The notes under the pieces were generated by a model that saw only the letters and a program-made list of their open reading frames with translations, ran no database searches and had not been told where the DNA came from. DNA of 64,000 bases from Anaerolineales bacterium (lineage in GTDB: Bacteria > Chloroflexota > Anaerolineae > Anaerolineales > Villigracilaceae), in assembly GCA_030583905.1 (NCBI GenBank), contig CP129481.1, positions 2,882,136-2,946,135 of the forward strand, written 5' to 3'. This document shows, piece after piece, positions 34,671-42,399 of this stretch (its first letter is position 1; each line of letters begins with the position of its first letter). The position numbers and the translations under genes were made by a program.

Positions 34671-34830
34671 TCGGTCAAATTTCAACCAATCTACTACAAA
34701 TAGGATGAATATCATGGTACTGATGGCCGCCGTGTTGGTATGAGTATGAATATTTCATCCGTTGACCTACCCTGTAGGCGTGTTTATAATTAATTCATCG
34801 GATTATTAACCCATTCCATCTACATGCCCA

Positions 34831-35058
34831 GGTGGAATCGATGCCGAACAGGGCAGCCAGGCCTACGCCAGACAGTTGGGTATTGTCGAGCTGGTGGTTG
34901 AGCCTGTCGAAGCCCGGTTTTTGCGGACATCTGTGCACAAGCGCAGGCATCGCTTCACCCTACGCTCCAAACGCAAAGTGGATGCACAATGGACGCGTAC
35001 GCGGTTCGCTCTGGTGCACAATATCGCCAAGATTAACGCTTTTGGGGCGATCTACTGA
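34831..35058 (+). pseudogene. remnant of an IS1182-like transposase C terminus
   Basis: A 75-codon open frame without a plausible start. It reads GIDAEQGSQAYARQLGIVE, then RHRFTLRSKRKVDAQW and FALVHNIAKINAFG, ending at a stop. These segments correspond to the end of DDE transposases of the IS1182 type (motif IVEPVFGNI, RFTLRGK, VHNLxKI). The conserved VEPVFGNI region is disrupted by LVVEPVEA, and the underlying DNA matches a dispersed repeat (GGTTGAGCCTGTCGAAGCCC). The 5' part is missing. Confidence 0.55.
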
Positions 35059-35248
35059 CCCCTGACAGAACCAGATACGTCCGCCGCCGAGAAACGGGTC
35101 TCTCGTTCAAGCCTTGGACAGGGAAAGCTCTCGAAAAAACGGTTTTTCGACAGCCTCGCTAGCACGGTTGCCTGCCGGCAGGACGCATCTCACATACCGC
35201 GTCATCAGATAGGCGCGCCGCGTCCCTGCCGTCCGAAAGGAGACACTC

Positions 35249-35887
35249 ATGCAAAACGTGCCCAACCAGACCGGAACGGTCTTTGTCATGCGCCGCAAGC
35301 TTGACCTTGCGCTTTATCTCCTGCTGACCGCCGTCATCTCAAGCGGATTGCTCTCCTGCGCCCAGCGTCCCGCATCCGCAAGTGCGCTCGAACCCGGGTC
35401 GCTGCCTGCTCCCGTTGAAGCGGACCAGGCATCCCTCCCGCCGGTCAACTTCGAAGCGGATTACGGGATCACGGTCACTGCAAAGGCTTTGTGCATCGAA
35501 GGCGCGGAGACCGTCCTGTATCTGGAGACGATCCTCGACGCAGGTCTCTGGCGATTGAGCGGGAAGGACTTCCATCCATTCGGGGAGACCTACTTCGAGA
35601 CCAGCATCCTGTTTCTGGAAAACGACCAATTATTCTCGAACGTTTCCAGCGGCTATCGCGCGGAGCCGATTTTCGATTCCCAGACCGGCATGGTCAGTAC
35701 GCTCCAGGCGTTTGCCTTCCCACAGGCAGCTTCCCCGAACGCGGACTTTACCATCAAGGCATATGTCACCTTGCTTGACCTGCCAGCCGCCTATGCGCCG
35801 CCCGTTCCAATGGACTTTCTGGAACCCGGTATCATCGAGATCCCCATGGAATACATTGCGTCGGCAGTCGTTGGAAAGTGCCAGTAA
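35249..35887 (+). CDS. hypothetical lipoprotein
   Basis: A 212-residue protein. The signal peptide region (RRKLDLALYLLLTAVISSG) ends in the lipobox LLSC, so it should be lipid-anchored outside the membrane. The mature part is a beta-rich domain of unknown family (ITVTAKALCIEGAETVLYLE and AFAFPQAASPNADFTIKAYV). The start at 35249 follows AAAGGAG; a shorter form from 35288 would also keep the signal peptide. The pattern of paired beta strands recalls the large sigma-linked protein at 61790, but no clear homology was established. Confidence 0.65.
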   Translation: MQNVPNQTGTVFVMRRKLDLALYLLLTAVISSGLLSCAQRPASASALEPGSLPAPVEADQASLPPVNFEADYGITVTAKALCIEGAETVLYLETILDAGLWRLSGKDFHPFGETYFETSILFLENDQLFSNVSSGYRAEPIFDSQTGMVSTLQAFAFPQAASPNADFTIKAYVTLLDLPAAYAPPVPMDFLEPGIIEIPMEYIASAVVGKCQ

Positions 35888-35912
35888 CGGTAATTGGTTT
35901 TCATAAACTGAA

Positions 35913-37112
35913 ATGATGCGCCATAAATACAAAACCATAACAATAATTATTGCCTTATCCATTCTCTTCCTTACAACAGCCAGACAGATCGTCCATTCCC
36001 AGAAATACATTGATTCGGATTTTTTCTCATTCTGGCTTGCCGGCCGCATGATGTTGACGGGCGAAAACCCCTATCATGTTGATGCATGGATTGAAGGACA
36101 TCACAAATTCGGCGCAGAGTGGATATCCGACAACACCTTCCTCTATCCGCTTCCGGCAGCGATCGGATTTATTCCCCTGGGATTTCTTCGCATCGACCAT
36201 GCCTATGTGGCATGGGTGTTCCTGTCACAATGGCTGATCAGCGCAGCGCTGTATCTGCTTTTTCGGATATGGAGATCGCCAACATCAATGCAGTTTTTGC
36301 TGCCCATTGTGCTCGGAGTGATCTTATTCCGACCCGCATTGGTAACCCTGCGTAACGGACAGTTGGGAGGGATGTTCCTGTTCTTGCTGGCATTTGTCAT
36401 TTACCTTTGGGAAAATGACAAATGGGTGCAGGGAAGTATCGCGCTTTCATTGGTCGCACTGAAACCCCAATATGGCATCCCTATCCTGTTGCTGCTTGCG
36501 ATCTGGCTGGTGAGACACAAAAAAATCCCGGCGCTGCTCGCATTATCTGTCTCGGGCGTTCTGTTGTTTGTTCTCGGGTGGTTAATAGATTCATCCTGGG
36601 TCAGTACGTTTCTTGAGATCGCAAGCCGGAAATCCCAGCATACTTTTGGCTTCAATCCCACAATGTGGGGAGTATCAGCCTATGTTTGCGAAAACAGATC
36701 CGTTTGCACGTTCCTTGTTGGGGGATCGTTCAGCCTTTTGCTGACACTGCCGGTTTTGATCTTTACGTTTCGAATAAAAGAGATATTATCCGCTTTTCAT
36801 GTGGGCATAGTGACCACAACAACACTTATCGTCACACCTTATATCTGGGCTTATGATCAGATCCTTTTGTTGATCCCCATGTTTTTGATCGTGGCTTATC
36901 TCGCAAACAACGGATACACCTACCTGAAAACTTCCCTTGTCTTCCTTGCTTTTTCTATAATGTCTTTGGGGCTTCTTTTTCTTGCGAGTCTTCTCCGAAC
37001 GGATGTCTGGAGCGCATTACTGCCGATACTCGTCCTGCTTGCGCTGATCTGGCTGTATGCAAAAAAGACCAACCTTGATCTATCGAACAGCCAGCCGCTT
37101 CCAGATGTATAA
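35913..37112 (+). CDS. DUF2029 (GT87-type) polytopic membrane glycosyltransferase
   Basis: A 399-residue protein with about ten hydrophobic segments. The family motif DSDFFSFWLAGRMMLTGENP, with acidic residues in the first periplasmic loop and YLPLPAAIGFIPL-like context, points to the DUF2029/glycosyltransferase 87 group, which uses polyprenyl-phosphate sugars outside the membrane. VALKPQYGIPILLLLAIWLV is also typical. AT content is somewhat raised. The acceptor is unknown, and no glycan genes surround it. Confidence 0.82.
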   Translation: MMRHKYKTITIIIALSILFLTTARQIVHSQKYIDSDFFSFWLAGRMMLTGENPYHVDAWIEGHHKFGAEWISDNTFLYPLPAAIGFIPLGFLRIDHAYVAWVFLSQWLISAALYLLFRIWRSPTSMQFLLPIVLGVILFRPALVTLRNGQLGGMFLFLLAFVIYLWENDKWVQGSIALSLVALKPQYGIPILLLLAIWLVRHKKIPALLALSVSGVLLFVLGWLIDSSWVSTFLEIASRKSQHTFGFNPTMWGVSAYVCENRSVCTFLVGGSFSLLLTLPVLIFTFRIKEILSAFHVGIVTTTTLIVTPYIWAYDQILLLIPMFLIVAYLANNGYTYLKTSLVFLAFSIMSLGLLFLASLLRTDVWSALLPILVLLALIWLYAKKTNLDLSNSQPLPDV

Positions 37113-37118
37113 TAAATC

Positions 37119-37619
37119 ATGACTAAATCCATCCAATACGAGAACACCCTCACCTTAAACAACGAGCCGTTCCGCTTCAAGCAGGAAACTATTTCCGCCG
37201 AAGAATACATTGACTTCCTCGCAAGAACGGACTTGGGACAGCAATATCCCAAAGAAGACTTCGTCAACCGCATAAAAACACTCGTGGAAAATGTGCAGGT
37301 CAGCCTCGTCGTCCGCAACGCGGAGAGTCAAATCGTCGGCGTATGTTTCGGCTTGACCGATTTCGCCTACTGGCTGATGCTGACCGACCTCGGCGTGGAC
37401 AGAGATTACGCGCGCCTCGGCATCGGAAAAATCCTCGTCGAAACCGCGCACGAACTCGCAGGCGGAGAGAAGAATATCGTCCTGTGTGCCTATGTCAATG
37501 ACAAGGCGATCCCGTTTTATGAAAAACTGGGGATGAAAAAATCTGTCGAAGTGATGGAAAAGGCCAATATCGACTGGACTCCATTCGAGGTAGGAAAAGA
37601 CGATGAACTCACTTCATGA
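37119..37619 (+). CDS. GNAT family N-acetyltransferase
   Basis: A 166-residue acetyltransferase of the GNAT fold. The acetyl-CoA pocket is visible as DLGVDRDYARLGIGKILVET (motif A), followed by NIVLCAYVNDKAIPFYEKLG (motif B). The substrate is unknown. The ATG lies 5 nt after a TATAAT that overlaps the end of the preceding gene and has no ribosome site, so an internal leaderless promoter is possible. It overlaps the next gene by 17 nt. Confidence 0.88.
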   Translation: MTKSIQYENTLTLNNEPFRFKQETISAEEYIDFLARTDLGQQYPKEDFVNRIKTLVENVQVSLVVRNAESQIVGVCFGLTDFAYWLMLTDLGVDRDYARLGIGKILVETAHELAGGEKNIVLCAYVNDKAIPFYEKLGMKKSVEVMEKANIDWTPFEVGKDDELTS

Positions 37620-38103
37620 ACACCTGAATGAATACAGAAAACTATTGAAGAAGGGCGCGATCCAAAAAGCCTACAAGGGACTGATGGAATACATGATGGG
37701 CTTGCGGACGTATTTCGATAGCAAATATCCCCACCATTTTGTGTCAGGCAGCATCTATTATGGCTACATGGATATGACCTATTTCTCCGTTATTCCAGTG
37801 TCATTGAAACAGCGCAAACTGAAAGCGGCAATTGTTTTCGTCCATGAGACGTTTCGGTTCGAGATCTGGCTGGCAGGGTACAACAAACAAGTCCAATCGA
37901 ACTACTGGAAACTATTCAAAGAAAGCAGCTGGGATAAATACCCCATTGTCCCAACCATAGAAGGTGTCGATTCCATCGTAGAGTGTGTTTTGGTGGAAGA
38001 ACCAGATTTCAGCAACTTGGATGCCTTGACCAAGCAGATCGAGAAAGGCGCGTTGAAGTTCATCAAGGATATCGAGAGTTTCCTTTCAAAACACGCAAGC
38101 TGA
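37603..38103 (+). CDS. hypothetical protein, uncharacterised family
   Basis: A 166-residue soluble protein with no motif I can assign. It begins MNSLHEHLNEYRKLLKKGAI and has a conserved-looking core (YMDMTYFSVIPVSLKQRKLK and FVHETFRFEIWLAGYNKQVQ). The AGGTAGGAAAAGACG ribosome site lies inside the GNAT gene, so both are translated from one mRNA. Similar short proteins occur beside acetyltransferases or regulators in many bacteria; no function is known to me. Confidence 0.7.
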   Translation: MNSLHEHLNEYRKLLKKGAIQKAYKGLMEYMMGLRTYFDSKYPHHFVSGSIYYGYMDMTYFSVIPVSLKQRKLKAAIVFVHETFRFEIWLAGYNKQVQSNYWKLFKESSWDKYPIVPTIEGVDSIVECVLVEEPDFSNLDALTKQIEKGALKFIKDIESFLSKHAS

Positions 38104-38151
38104 TAATTTCAGACAAGTAATATCCATAAATTCCACCTCATCTATACGCAC

Positions 38152-38991
38152 ATGAACAACCGAACCATTTCCCACATCATCGAACCCAACCTCGTGATCG
38201 AAGGCGCAGGCGTTTTACTGAGGCGCTCCTTCGGTCCGCATGCCAGCAACAAATTCGACCCCTTCCTGCTCTTCGACCACTTCGCCTTCAACAACCCGCT
38301 CGAAGGACCCATCCGCGGCTTCCCCACCCACCCGCACCGCGGCATCGAAACCGTCACCTACATGCTCGAAGGCACCGTCCGCCATCGCGACAGCCTCGGC
38401 AACGCCGGCACCATCGCCGAAGGCGACGTGCAATGGATGACCAGCGGGCGCGGCATCCTGCACGAGGAAATGCCCCGCCGCAGCGAGAACGGCAACATCT
38501 ACGGCTTCCAGTTGTGGGTCAACCTGCCCGCCGCGCAGAAGATGAGTCAGCCGCGCTATCAGGAGATCGCCACAGGCGAGATTCCCATCGTCGAAAAGGA
38601 TGGCGTGACCACACGCCTCGTCGCCGGAACTGTGGACGGAGTCACCGGACCCGTGACCGAGATCGCCGCCGCGCCTCTTTACATGGACGTGAAGCTGGAC
38701 CCCGGTTCCCGATTCTCTCTCCCCATCCCAAGCGGACACACGGCGCTCGCATACGTCTTCGAGGGCGTTGGTGAGTTTTCAGGCGAGGCGGTTGAATCCG
38801 TCAGCATGGTGGTGTTCAACGACGATGGCGACCAGATTGAAGTTAAGACAGATGCGGGCGTCCGCTTCATGCTCATCGCAGGCGCACCGTTCAAAGAACC
38901 CATCGTGCCGTACGGTCCCTTCGTCATGAATACCCGCGAAGAGATCGAAGAAACCATCCGCGACCTGCGGAATGGCACGTTCATAAAATAA
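38152..38991 (+). CDS. pirin family protein
   Basis: A 279-residue double-cupin protein. The N-terminal cupin holds the metal site in GFPTHPHRGIETVTYMLEG and the later MTSGRGILHEEMP, and the C-terminal pirin_C domain follows (LDPGSRFSLPIPSGHTALAY). Bacterial pirins bind iron and may act as quercetin dioxygenases or redox-linked regulators. The actual activity cannot be inferred. Confidence 0.92.
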   Translation: MNNRTISHIIEPNLVIEGAGVLLRRSFGPHASNKFDPFLLFDHFAFNNPLEGPIRGFPTHPHRGIETVTYMLEGTVRHRDSLGNAGTIAEGDVQWMTSGRGILHEEMPRRSENGNIYGFQLWVNLPAAQKMSQPRYQEIATGEIPIVEKDGVTTRLVAGTVDGVTGPVTEIAAAPLYMDVKLDPGSRFSLPIPSGHTALAYVFEGVGEFSGEAVESVSMVVFNDDGDQIEVKTDAGVRFMLIAGAPFKEPIVPYGPFVMNTREEIEETIRDLRNGTFIK

Positions 38992-38999
38992 TTATTCCA

Positions 39000-39018
39000 C
39001 TCTCCCATTTTGGGAGAG
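39000..39018. repeat. short palindrome CTCTCCCA/TGGGAGAG
   Basis: An 8-bp stem with a 3-nt loop between pirin and NUDIX genes, followed by GGGGTTAGGGGTGAGGG. This resembles a common dispersed intergenic repeat and could also serve as terminator of the pirin gene. Confidence 0.45.
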
Positions 39019-39037
39019 GGGTTAGGGGTGAGGGCAC

Positions 39038-39502
39038 ATGTCTCAAATTCTCTACGGACCGCGCCTCGGCAAACAAGGCGAACTGCGCGTGGGATGCAGC
39101 GCGACGATCTTCGATAAAAATCGCGAAAAAGTATTGCTCACCCAACGCGCCGACAACGGGCATTGGTGCCTGCCCGGCGGTCACATGGAGGCGGGCGAAA
39201 GCGCCGCCGAAGCCTGCGAACGCGAAGTGCTGGAAGAAACGGGCTTGAAAGTGCGCGCCACGCGCCTGGCTGGTGTGTACAGCAACCCCGACCAATTGGT
39301 GATCTACAAGGACGGCAACAAAGCCTTCTTTGTCGTGTTGAATTTTGAAGCGGAAATTCTGGAAGGCAAACTCGACTTGAGCGACGAGACCACCGCCTTC
39401 GGCTGGTTCTCGCTTGCGGAGATGCGGTCCATGCCGATGCACGCCAACCACCACATCCGCGTGGAGGATGCCCTGCGCGGCGGCGATGCGGCGATGAAAT
39501 AA
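39038..39502 (+). CDS. NUDIX hydrolase
   Basis: A 154-residue protein with an intact NUDIX box (GGHMEAGESAAEACEREVLE followed by ETGL). The N-terminal stretch GELRVGCSATIFDKNREKVL and LLTQRADNGHWCLPGG is typical of broad nucleotide-sugar or ADP-ribose hydrolases. It is the second NUDIX gene in the window and is not closely similar to the one at 33656. The GGTGAGGG upstream of the ATG can serve as ribosome site. Confidence 0.9.
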   Translation: MSQILYGPRLGKQGELRVGCSATIFDKNREKVLLTQRADNGHWCLPGGHMEAGESAAEACEREVLEETGLKVRATRLAGVYSNPDQLVIYKDGNKAFFVVLNFEAEILEGKLDLSDETTAFGWFSLAEMRSMPMHANHHIRVEDALRGGDAAMK

Positions 39503-39511
39503 AAATCGCAG

Positions 39512-39570
39512 GACGGGCTTGCAGCCCGCCGCACAATACAATGATTGCAATGTCAGGCTGGAAGCCTGAC
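39512..39570. repeat. two triloop palindromes (GGGCT-TGC-AGCCC and GTCAGGCT-GGA-AGCCTGAC)
   Basis: The first has arms around 39515-39527, and the second is a perfect 8-bp stem at 39552-39559 and 39563-39570. Both share the form GCT-NNN-AGC with the palindrome at 44716-44746, so they probably belong to one dispersed family. Confidence 0.6.
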
Positions 39571-39601
39571 CTACAATTCTCCCCTTACTTAAGTACGGCA
39601 C

Positions 39602-39640
39602 AAAACACGCCACTCTTTCATGAGCGGCGTGTTTATTTCA
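39602..39640 (+). terminator. intrinsic terminator after the NUDIX gene
   Basis: AAACACGCC-A-CTC (39603-39615) pairs with GAG-C-GGCGTGTTT (39622-39634) around a 6-nt loop, followed by ATTTC. Confidence 0.75.
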
Positions 39641-39641
39641 G

Positions 39642-39670
39642 GTGACGGTCACGTACAAAGTGACTGTCAC
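39642..39670. promoter_or_regulatory. tandem GTGACNGTCAC operator-like sites
   Basis: GTGACGGTCAC (39642-39652) and GTGACTGTCAC (39660-39670) are each palindromic, 18 bp centre to centre, and together form a larger dyad (AGGTGAC...GTCACCT). They lie 23 nt before the ATG of the membrane protein gene. Confidence 0.55.
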
Positions 39671-39692
39671 CTATTTTATTATTGGAGGCACG

Positions 39693-40253
39693 ATGTTAAA
39701 CAATCTTTCAGAACGTTTCTACAAATGGGCAAAAGGCTGGCTGGTGCTCGTCCTGCTGGTGCTGGACGGCTTCTTCGCCGGATTCCTGATGCCGCTCATC
39801 GGCGGCATGATGCAGGATGGGACTGGCTTGGTCCAGCCGCTGGATCTGATGCTGTTCTCCACGCCCGACCGTACTTTCGACATGATCGAGCGCTATGGTG
39901 AGTACGGGCGTCCGTTCTACCGCAACGTCGAATTGACAGTGGACATCATCTACCCCGTCATCTATTTGTTCGCCTTCGGTCTGCTGATCTCCTGGCTGTT
40001 CCAGCGCGGCTTCTCCCCTAACAGCAAAATGATGAAGCTCAACGTCATGCCGCTCGGCGCGTGGTTCTTCGACCTGCTCGAAAACCTGAACATCGTGGCA
40101 TTGCTCTCGATGTATCCCGCCAAGCCTGCCGTGCTGGCATGGCTGTTGATGGTCCTGACCACGGTCAAGTGGGCATTCGCAGGCGCGAGCATTTTATTGA
40201 TCCTGGTTGGCTTGGTGATGGCGTTAAAGAATGGGTTTAAGAAGCAATCATAA
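39693..40253 (+). CDS. hypothetical four-helix membrane protein
   Basis: A 186-residue protein from the ATG at 39693, which follows TTGGAGGC; the frame is open further upstream through the operator-like region. Four hydrophobic segments are visible (LVLVLLVLDGFFAGFLMPLI, VIYLFAFGLLISWLF, NLNIVALLSMYPAK and AFAGASILLILVGLVMAL). The family is not recognised. It is flanked by terminator and operator-like elements and so appears to be a single-gene unit. Confidence 0.75.
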   Translation: MLNNLSERFYKWAKGWLVLVLLVLDGFFAGFLMPLIGGMMQDGTGLVQPLDLMLFSTPDRTFDMIERYGEYGRPFYRNVELTVDIIYPVIYLFAFGLLISWLFQRGFSPNSKMMKLNVMPLGAWFFDLLENLNIVALLSMYPAKPAVLAWLLMVLTTVKWAFAGASILLILVGLVMALKNGFKKQS

Positions 40254-40260
40254 TTTCCGC

Positions 40261-40284
40261 AGGGGCGAGACATGTCTCGCCCCT
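40261..40284. repeat. perfect 24-nt palindrome of the GGGGCG family
   Basis: AGGGGCGAGACA and its exact complement meet without a loop, at the convergent end of the membrane protein and methyltransferase genes. It is similar in form to 20384-20411. Confidence 0.6.
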
Positions 40285-40975
40285 ACATTTTCTTCCACCA
40301 CACGCCTGTGCATTCCGGTAGGATGATCCACTTGTTATCGCGCACTTTGTTGCCCAGCTCATCGCCGAAGAAAAAGTGGGAGAGTTCTTCGGCTTCTTCG
40401 ATGGATTCGAATTTGTAATCCGTGCGGATCCACTTGCTTTGGAATCCGGCTTCATCCAGCCAGGGATAGTAGTCTTTGAGATGTTCCAACCGGATCGGCG
40501 CTTCGTTCCCGGTGCCCAGCGATTCAAACAGGACGATGTGGCTGTTCGGTTTTAGAACGCGCCGCATCTCGTTCATCCATTTGGTCAATTCATCGCGCCA
40601 AGTGTCGGGATGCCACTGATACAGATATGCCACGCTCCAGCCAGAGACAGCAAGGTCGGCGGAATGGTCGTCCACGGGCAGTTGGCGATGGTCGGCAACA
40701 TCCACCTGCCAGTTGGAGAGTCCGCTAGCGGTGAGCTTTTGTTTGCAGACCCGCAGCATTTCCTCTGAAATATCGAACGCGCGGACATGGTCAACGATGG
40801 GGGCGAGCAGACAGGCTAATCGTCCAGTACCAGCCCCAAGGTCCAGCACGAGGCGGTTTTCCAAGGGCGTGATCTCACGCAGGGCGTTGATGATGTTCCC
40901 TTGATGGTCCTCGCGCGCGATCAGCGCTTCGTATTTGTCCCCTTCGGTCTTGTAAATTTCTTCTTGTGTAGGCAT
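40283..40975 (-). CDS. class I SAM-dependent methyltransferase
   Basis: A 230-residue protein from the ATG at 40975. Motif I is LVLDLGAGTGRLACLLA, motif II is in VRAFDISEEMLRVCKQKL, and HRQLPVDDHSADLAVSGWSV resembles small-molecule methyltransferases of the UbiE/Methyltransf_11 type. The substrate is unknown. The start codon lies 6 nt after a TATAAT box in the palindromic divergent promoter shared with the ybaK gene, so the mRNA is probably leaderless. A longer form from 41026 would start inside that promoter. Confidence 0.85.
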   Translation of the reverse strand: MPTQEEIYKTEGDKYEALIAREDHQGNIINALREITPLENRLVLDLGAGTGRLACLLAPIVDHVRAFDISEEMLRVCKQKLTASGLSNWQVDVADHRQLPVDDHSADLAVSGWSVAYLYQWHPDTWRDELTKWMNEMRRVLKPNSHIVLFESLGTGNEAPIRLEHLKDYYPWLDEAGFQSKWIRTDYKFESIEEAEELSHFFFGDELGNKVRDNKWIILPECTGVWWKKM

Positions 40976-40981
40976 CGCTCC

Positions 40982-41059
40982 ATTATAAATGTCCACGGTC
41001 ACGAATTGCGCTTTCCCCTCTCTCAAAAAAGCGCAATTCGTGACCGCGCTGGGTATAAT
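40982..41059. promoter_or_regulatory. symmetric divergent promoter built on a 19-bp perfect inverted repeat
   Basis: CGGTCACGAATTGCGCTTT (40996-41014) and its exact complement (41028-41046) flank a 13-nt centre. A TATAAT lies outside each arm: minus strand 40987-40982 and plus strand 41054-41059. Each is exactly 6 nt before a start codon (40975 and 41066). No canonical -35 is visible; the arms occupy that place. Confidence 0.7.
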
Positions 41060-41065
41060 TGGCGG

Positions 41066-41542
41066 ATGGACACCTTATCTCCCTCCGCACAAAAGATACA
41101 AAATTTATTGAACTCGCTCGGCTATTCGTACACCGTGATCGAACATGCCGAGTCGACGCGCACGGCACAGGAAGCCGCCGACCGCGCAGGCTGTGAACTC
41201 GGGCAGATCGTAAAGTCGTTGATCTTCAAGGGCAGGGATTCGGGCAAGCCGATCCTGGTACTGACCAGCGGACCGAACCGCGCGAACGAGAAGCGCATCA
41301 GCGAGTACGCAGGTGAACCGATCGGCAAAGCCGATGCCGATTTTGTCCGCGCCGTGACGGGCTTTGCGATTGGCGGCGTACCTCCGCTCGGTCACATCGA
41401 ACAAATGGAAACCTACATTGACGAAGACTTCTTGCAATATCCCACCATCTGGGCGGCGGCTGGCACGCCGAATGCGATCTTCGAATTAAAGACCGAAGAT
41501 TTACAAAAGATGACGGGCGGCAAAGTCGTTTCGATCAAATAA
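41066..41542 (+). CDS. ybaK: YbaK/EbsC-type aminoacyl-tRNA deacylase
   Basis: A 158-residue editing-domain protein that hydrolyses mischarged tRNA such as Cys-tRNAPro. It shows the catalytic-lysine region GQIVKSLIFKGRDSGKPILV, then TSGPNRANEK and the loop AVTGFAIGGVPPLGH. The start MDTLSPSAQKIQNLLNSLG is typical. The frame runs open upstream to 40901 but would cross the divergent promoter. The mRNA is probably leaderless. A 4-nt gap would separate it from the longer reading of the next gene. Confidence 0.9.
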   Translation: MDTLSPSAQKIQNLLNSLGYSYTVIEHAESTRTAQEAADRAGCELGQIVKSLIFKGRDSGKPILVLTSGPNRANEKRISEYAGEPIGKADADFVRAVTGFAIGGVPPLGHIEQMETYIDEDFLQYPTIWAAAGTPNAIFELKTEDLQKMTGGKVVSIK

Positions 41543-41557
41543 CGTGTGGAGTGGAAC

Positions 41558-42298
41558 ATGCTCGATTTCTTCTCGGTTGAATATACTGACGTGCCTCTGC
41601 AAATTTTCGGACCCAAACACCTGACCATCGTTGCGGCGTTCGTGGTCTTTTACCTGTCTTTTATTTACTTCCGCAAAGCATGGAATGAAAAACAAAAACG
41701 GAATATGCGGATTGCGCTTGCGATTGCATTAGCTGTCACCGAGATCAGCATTCACGTTTGGTGGGTGTATTGGGGTATTTGGAGCATCCAAACCACCCTG
41801 CCGCTTCATCTGTGCAGCATCATGGTGTGGATCACTGTCTATGTGGCGTTCACGGGCAATAAAAAACTATATGATTTTACCTACTTCCTTGGCATCGGCG
41901 GCGCATTGCAGGCGCTGCTCACCCCTGCCGACGCTTCGATGTACGACATCCCGCACTACCGCATCATGCAGACACTCATCGCCCACGGATTGTTGATCGC
42001 CATTCCCATTTACATGACCGTGGTAGAGGGCTACCGTCCCACGCTGGCGTCCTTCAAGCGCATTTTCATCTGGACAAATATTTACATGGTGTTCATCTTC
42101 TTCCTCAACCGCGCCATCGGCAGCAACTACCTGTTTATCGCCGAGAAACCACCTTCCCCCACCCTGCTGGATGTGCTCTCGCCGTGGCCCTGGTACATCC
42201 CACAGTTGGAGATCCTGGCGTTCGCCATCCTGTTCCTGCTCTACGTTCCTTTCCTCATCAAGGACTGGCGCGCCAAACGCCAGCCAGTTGCCGCCTGA
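41558..42298 (+). CDS. TIGR02206 (YwaF) family membrane protein
   Basis: A 246-residue protein with about seven hydrophobic segments. The motif LPLHLCSIMVWITVYVAFTG and the later DIPHYRIMQTLIAHGLLIAI are characteristic of the TIGR02206/YwaF membrane family of unknown function. The ATG at 41558 is 7 nt after GGAG; a GTG at 41546 in the same frame is less likely. It is 15 nt downstream of ybaK and likely in the same operon. No enzymatic role is established for the family. Confidence 0.85.
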   Translation: MLDFFSVEYTDVPLQIFGPKHLTIVAAFVVFYLSFIYFRKAWNEKQKRNMRIALAIALAVTEISIHVWWVYWGIWSIQTTLPLHLCSIMVWITVYVAFTGNKKLYDFTYFLGIGGALQALLTPADASMYDIPHYRIMQTLIAHGLLIAIPIYMTVVEGYRPTLASFKRIFIWTNIYMVFIFFLNRAIGSNYLFIAEKPPSPTLLDVLSPWPWYIPQLEILAFAILFLLYVPFLIKDWRAKRQPVAA

Positions 42299-42399
42299 AC
42301 ACACAGACCCTGAGCCGCCCGCGTCAGGGTCTGTTTTTTTATGTTGCAACCCGCCCCGCTTTATCGTACAATCACCAAAACCAACCCAAAGGAGAGACT

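Larger units (their letters stand above)
34151..35248. other. 1.1-kb gene-free tract with degenerate tandem repeats and a transposase remnant
   Basis: No convincing intact gene lies here. From left to right it holds a 9-nt tandem repeat (34261-34338), an 11-nt tandem repeat (about 34370-34530), a CATATGG-type repeat (34610-34670), a small AT-rich stretch, the remnant of an IS1182-like transposase (34831-35058) and a TCGAAAAA/TTTTTCGA hairpin (35131-35150). Short open frames over the repeats are simple-sequence artefacts. Confidence 0.7.

Noticed and set aside
34412..34678. 88-codon minus-strand frame over the repeat tract
   Set aside because: Its sequence simply translates the 11-nt repeat; no ribosome site or family.
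34261..34680. CRISPR array
   Set aside because: The units are only 9-12 nt, contiguous and degenerate, with no spacers of constant length and no cas genes nearby.
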